Positions 63,423-64,000 of a DNA stretch of 64,000 nucleotides are shown here, piece by piece. The DNA is from Streptomyces fildesensis. Its GTDB lineage: Bacteria > Actinomycetota > Actinomycetes > Streptomycetales > Streptomycetaceae. Position 1 is the first letter of the stretch. Each line of letters starts with the position of its first letter. Position numbers and translations under genes: made by a program. The stretch is taken from NCBI RefSeq assembly GCF_016107395.1, contig NZ_JAAIKO010000003.1:1-64000 (forward strand), written 5' to 3'. The notes below the pieces were generated by a model. The model saw only the letters and a program-made list of their open reading frames with translations, did no database searches and was not told where the DNA came from.

Positions 63423-63627
63423 GCTCCAGCCTCCAGGCCGCGGCTCGACTTACGGATACCTATAGCCACGAATTGCGCCCCGTAAGCGTCCTCTTGACGT
63501 GATGCCGCTCATTCGGCGGATGTGGGACCCCGGCGTACAGGTGTAAAAGGGCGACTCGCCCGCACCCCCGCAAGCCGGACACCCCCCGTATGCGCCGGTT
63601 CCCGGCGGTGAGAGGATGACGCCCGTC

Positions 63628-64000
63628 ATGGCATCCCCATCCTCCGTTTCCCCCGTGCGCGCGGGCGCCGGGCTGCGACTGCTGCGGGCCGCGGTGTTCA
63701 CCGCGGTCTGTGTCGTGCTGTCCGCGGCCGGGCACGGACTGGCGTCCCGTCACGGGGTGCCGGCCGGCGCGCTGGTGGTGGGGTCCCTCGTGGTCTTCGC
63801 CGTGGCCGCGCCGCTGGCCGGGCGGGAACGGTCGCTCCGGGGGATCGCCACGACGCTCACTCTGGGGCAGCTCGCGCTGCACGCCGTGTTCGGCGCCGGA
63901 CAGGCCTGCACGGACCCCGCGACGGGCCGGGACGGCTCCGCCGGTGTCCTGGCGCTGGCCGGCCGGCTGCTGTGCGGCAGCCACACCTCGTCGGCGGCCC
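63628..64000 (+). CDS. Membrane protein, cut by the window end
   Basis: The open frame from ATG 63628 runs without a stop to 64000 (124 codons); ATG 63616 is an alternative start with AGAGG too close to it. It has at least three hydrophobic helices (AAVFTAVCVVLSAAGHGLAS, ALVVGSLVVFAVAAPLAG, LTLGQLALHAVFG). Codon third positions are strongly GC-biased, which supports it over the minus-strand frames here. No family recognised. Confidence 0.7.
   Translation, partial: MASPSSVSPVRAGAGLRLLRAAVFTAVCVVLSAAGHGLASRHGVPAGALVVGSLVVFAVAAPLAGRERSLRGIATTLTLGQLALHAVFGAGQACTDPATGRDGSAGVLALAGRLLCGSHTSSAA

Overview
The window is high-GC actinobacterial DNA, most likely from a Streptomyces chromosome. Supporting signs are strongly GC-biased third codon positions, frequent GTG starts, a subtilisin-inhibitor-like secreted protein, SpoIIE/PP2C and RsbW-like ATPase proteins, F420-type oxidoreductases, and an actinomycete integrative and conjugative element (AICE) with a primase-polymerase replication module. 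No rRNA, CRISPR array or transposase was seen.

Layout. Positions 1-15954 are chromosomal. They hold a MarR regulator with a DHA2 exporter that carries unusual C-terminal beta-sandwich repeats, a YceI protein, a PPOX flavoprotein, a TetR/MFS pair with three operator-like boxes, a four-gene operon (response regulator, histidine kinase, GT2-GtrA, GT39), an LLM-type F420 oxidoreductase, a MEDS-STAS protein behind a triple TGATCAA array, and a YjbR protein. Positions 16024-16635 hold three tRNA genes (fMet, Arg-ACG, Ser-GCT), two of them followed by long terminator hairpins. Next come an SSI-like inhibitor, a 1279-residue PAS protein with a degenerate kinase core and a degenerate receiver, an acyl-CoA ligase, an ECF sigma factor and a DUF1906 protein. 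Positions 24936-29748 are a five-gene overlapping operon (thiolase, MaoC, acyl-CoA dehydrogenase, MaoC-DUF35, acyl-CoA dehydrogenase) that resembles the mycobacterial igr steroid side-chain module. A small secreted protein, a prim-pol protein and a stand-alone LexA-type DNA-binding domain follow.

Positions 32008-49426 are an AICE of about 17.4 kb integrated in the 3' half of a tRNA-Ser(TGA) gene. A 57-bp direct repeat marks both ends, and the right copy lies inside an intact tRNA. Inside, left to right: a minus-strand cargo module (dehydrogenase, guanylate-kinase-like P-loop protein, HTH-kinase fusion), a GntR regulator, a GGDEF protein and small genes, a DUF2637 membrane protein, a TraB-type FtsK/SpoIIIE translocase followed by a CTAG-rich repeat array (candidate clt), Spd-like small membrane proteins, a C5 DNA methyltransferase that appears doubly frameshifted, a prim-pol replicase and a DUF3987 protein, a symmetric nested inverted-repeat array (candidate origin), an excisionase and a tyrosine integrase. 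Three near-identical intergenic hairpin leaders and one variant punctuate the element's operons.

Positions 49658-64000 are chromosomal again: a CcdC-like membrane protein, a NarL-type two-component pair, an HtrA-like protease, a glycerophosphodiester phosphodiesterase, two RsbW-like ATPases, a SEC-C protein, a secreted protein, another prim-pol-like protein, a PP2C phosphatase, aminopeptidase P, an ArsR regulator and the start of a membrane protein cut by the window end.
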